Assembly: GCA_022777455.1 (NCBI GenBank)
Contig: JALFGI010000137.1
Coordinates: forward strand, 1 to 20,542
DNA: 20,542 nt
Source: Clostridiales bacterium
GTDB lineage: Bacteria > Bacillota_A > Clostridia > Oscillospirales > Oscillospiraceae
Direction: 5' to 3'
The notes below the pieces were generated by a model. That model saw only the letters and a program-made list of their open reading frames with translations, made no database searches and was not told where the DNA came from. Positions 20,037-20,542 of the stretch are shown in pieces. Positions within the stretch are counted from its first letter, which is position 1. Every line of letters begins with the position of its first letter. The translations under genes and the position numbers were made by a program.

Positions 20037-20542
20037 ATGGCACAAGAATTTTTTGTACAGCGACCTGCTGTAACCCCAACAATTTATGTCTATAACCTCC
20101 CGCAGGTCTCGACACATAAGGGGTATGTCAAGGTTGGGTATACAGATCGCGACGCAGTAACTCGCATTAATGAACAGATGCATACCAGCGGTCTGGCTGC
20201 TAATATCCTTTATACCGAGTCGGCCATGTGTTCCGATGGCTCGATCTTTACGGATAAGGATGTCCACCGCATTCTCCGCCGCAAGGGATTTCGTCAGATG
20301 AACGAGGGCAGCGACCGCAATGAATGGTTTAACTGCTCTGTGGACGATGTCAAGGCCGCCATTGTTGAACTGAAAACCGGAATTGTCACCGACGCCAGCC
20401 GTACCGCCACCTTCAAAATGCGCCCGGAACAGTACCAAGCGGTTAAGCGCACGATGGAGTATTATGCTTATGCTGCGAAAGAGGACCCCGGCAGACCGCC
20501 GAAGTTTCTCTGGAATGCAAAGATGCGTTTCGGAAAAACCTT
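20037..20542 (+). CDS. GIY-YIG nuclease-helicase restriction protein (partial, cut by window end)
   Basis: The visible 168 residues begin MAQEFFVQRPAVTPTIYVYN. The N-terminal domain is GIY-YIG/T5orf172-like: IYVYNLP, then KGYVKVGYTDRD, an Arg helix (VTRINEQMHTSG), HRILRRKGF and NEWFNC with a likely catalytic Glu. A helicase domain begins with RPEQYQAVKRTMEYY and Walker A NAKMRFGKT at the window edge. In related proteins a full DEAD/DEAH helicase follows. Translation is coupled to the methyltransferase through TAAATG. It is probably the DNA-cleaving, ATP-driven part of the restriction system: GIY-YIG nuclease plus translocase in one chain. The rest of the gene lies beyond the window. Confidence 0.87.
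   Translation, partial: MAQEFFVQRPAVTPTIYVYNLPQVSTHKGYVKVGYTDRDAVTRINEQMHTSGLAANILYTESAMCSDGSIFTDKDVHRILRRKGFRQMNEGSDRNEWFNCSVDDVKAAIVELKTGIVTDASRTATFKMRPEQYQAVKRTMEYYAYAAKEDPGRPPKFLWNAKMRFGKT

Overview
The window looks like part of a temperate-phage-type element (prophage or phage-derived mobile element) from a Gram-positive Clostridia host, most likely Oscillospirales/Faecalibacterium-like. This rests on strong AGGAGG-type ribosome binding sites, moderately high GC in the phage block, and a gene order typical of prophages in gut Clostridia. No integrase, tRNA, rRNA, IS element or CRISPR array is visible, so the ends of the element lie outside the window.

Bases 1-13646 are a nearly continuous minus-strand phage block, read from high to low coordinates. 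It opens with a 43-aa basic protein and, after a highly structured leader, a sigma-region-4-like regulator. Then come small proteins, a DUF2800 Cas4/RecB-like nuclease, a DUF2815 ssDNA-binding protein, a small membrane protein, a family A DNA polymerase, a DUF4406 protein, a hypothetical, a D5/P4-type primase-helicase, a VRR-NUC nuclease, an SNF2-type helicase, a hypothetical and a DUF1492/ArpU-like late regulator. A promoter-plus-terminator module separates this replication block from the packaging start (HNH nuclease, P27-type terminase small subunit). Beyond it lies a DNA-modification cluster: MetK-like SAM synthetase, ParB-domain adenine methyltransferase and cytosine methyltransferase. 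The two methyltransferases are truncated at a common junction near position 145, which looks like a deletion.

Bases 13647-13916 are a divergent intergenic region with hairpins, a 14-bp palindrome, a possible promoter and phased TGATAGG repeats.

Bases 13917-20542 are a plus-strand accessory block that appears more AT-rich and looks like a defence island. Its first half is a compact three-gene unit: two small proteins sharing an Asn/Gly-rich beta-strand-like segment, and a 760-aa ABC ATPase of the RloC/PrrC (AAA_13) type with a CPYC zinc-hook-like motif. A small Xre regulator follows. The second half is a restriction-modification-like set: a methyltransferase-fold protein lacking the NPPY catalytic motif, an Eco57I-like N6-adenine methyltransferase with NPPY, and a GIY-YIG nuclease-helicase protein cut by the window end. 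I infer a layered anti-phage island in which an RloC-like ATPase sits beside an R-M system, similar in logic to PrrC with EcoprrI. The exact three-gene composition is the best candidate for an undescribed system.
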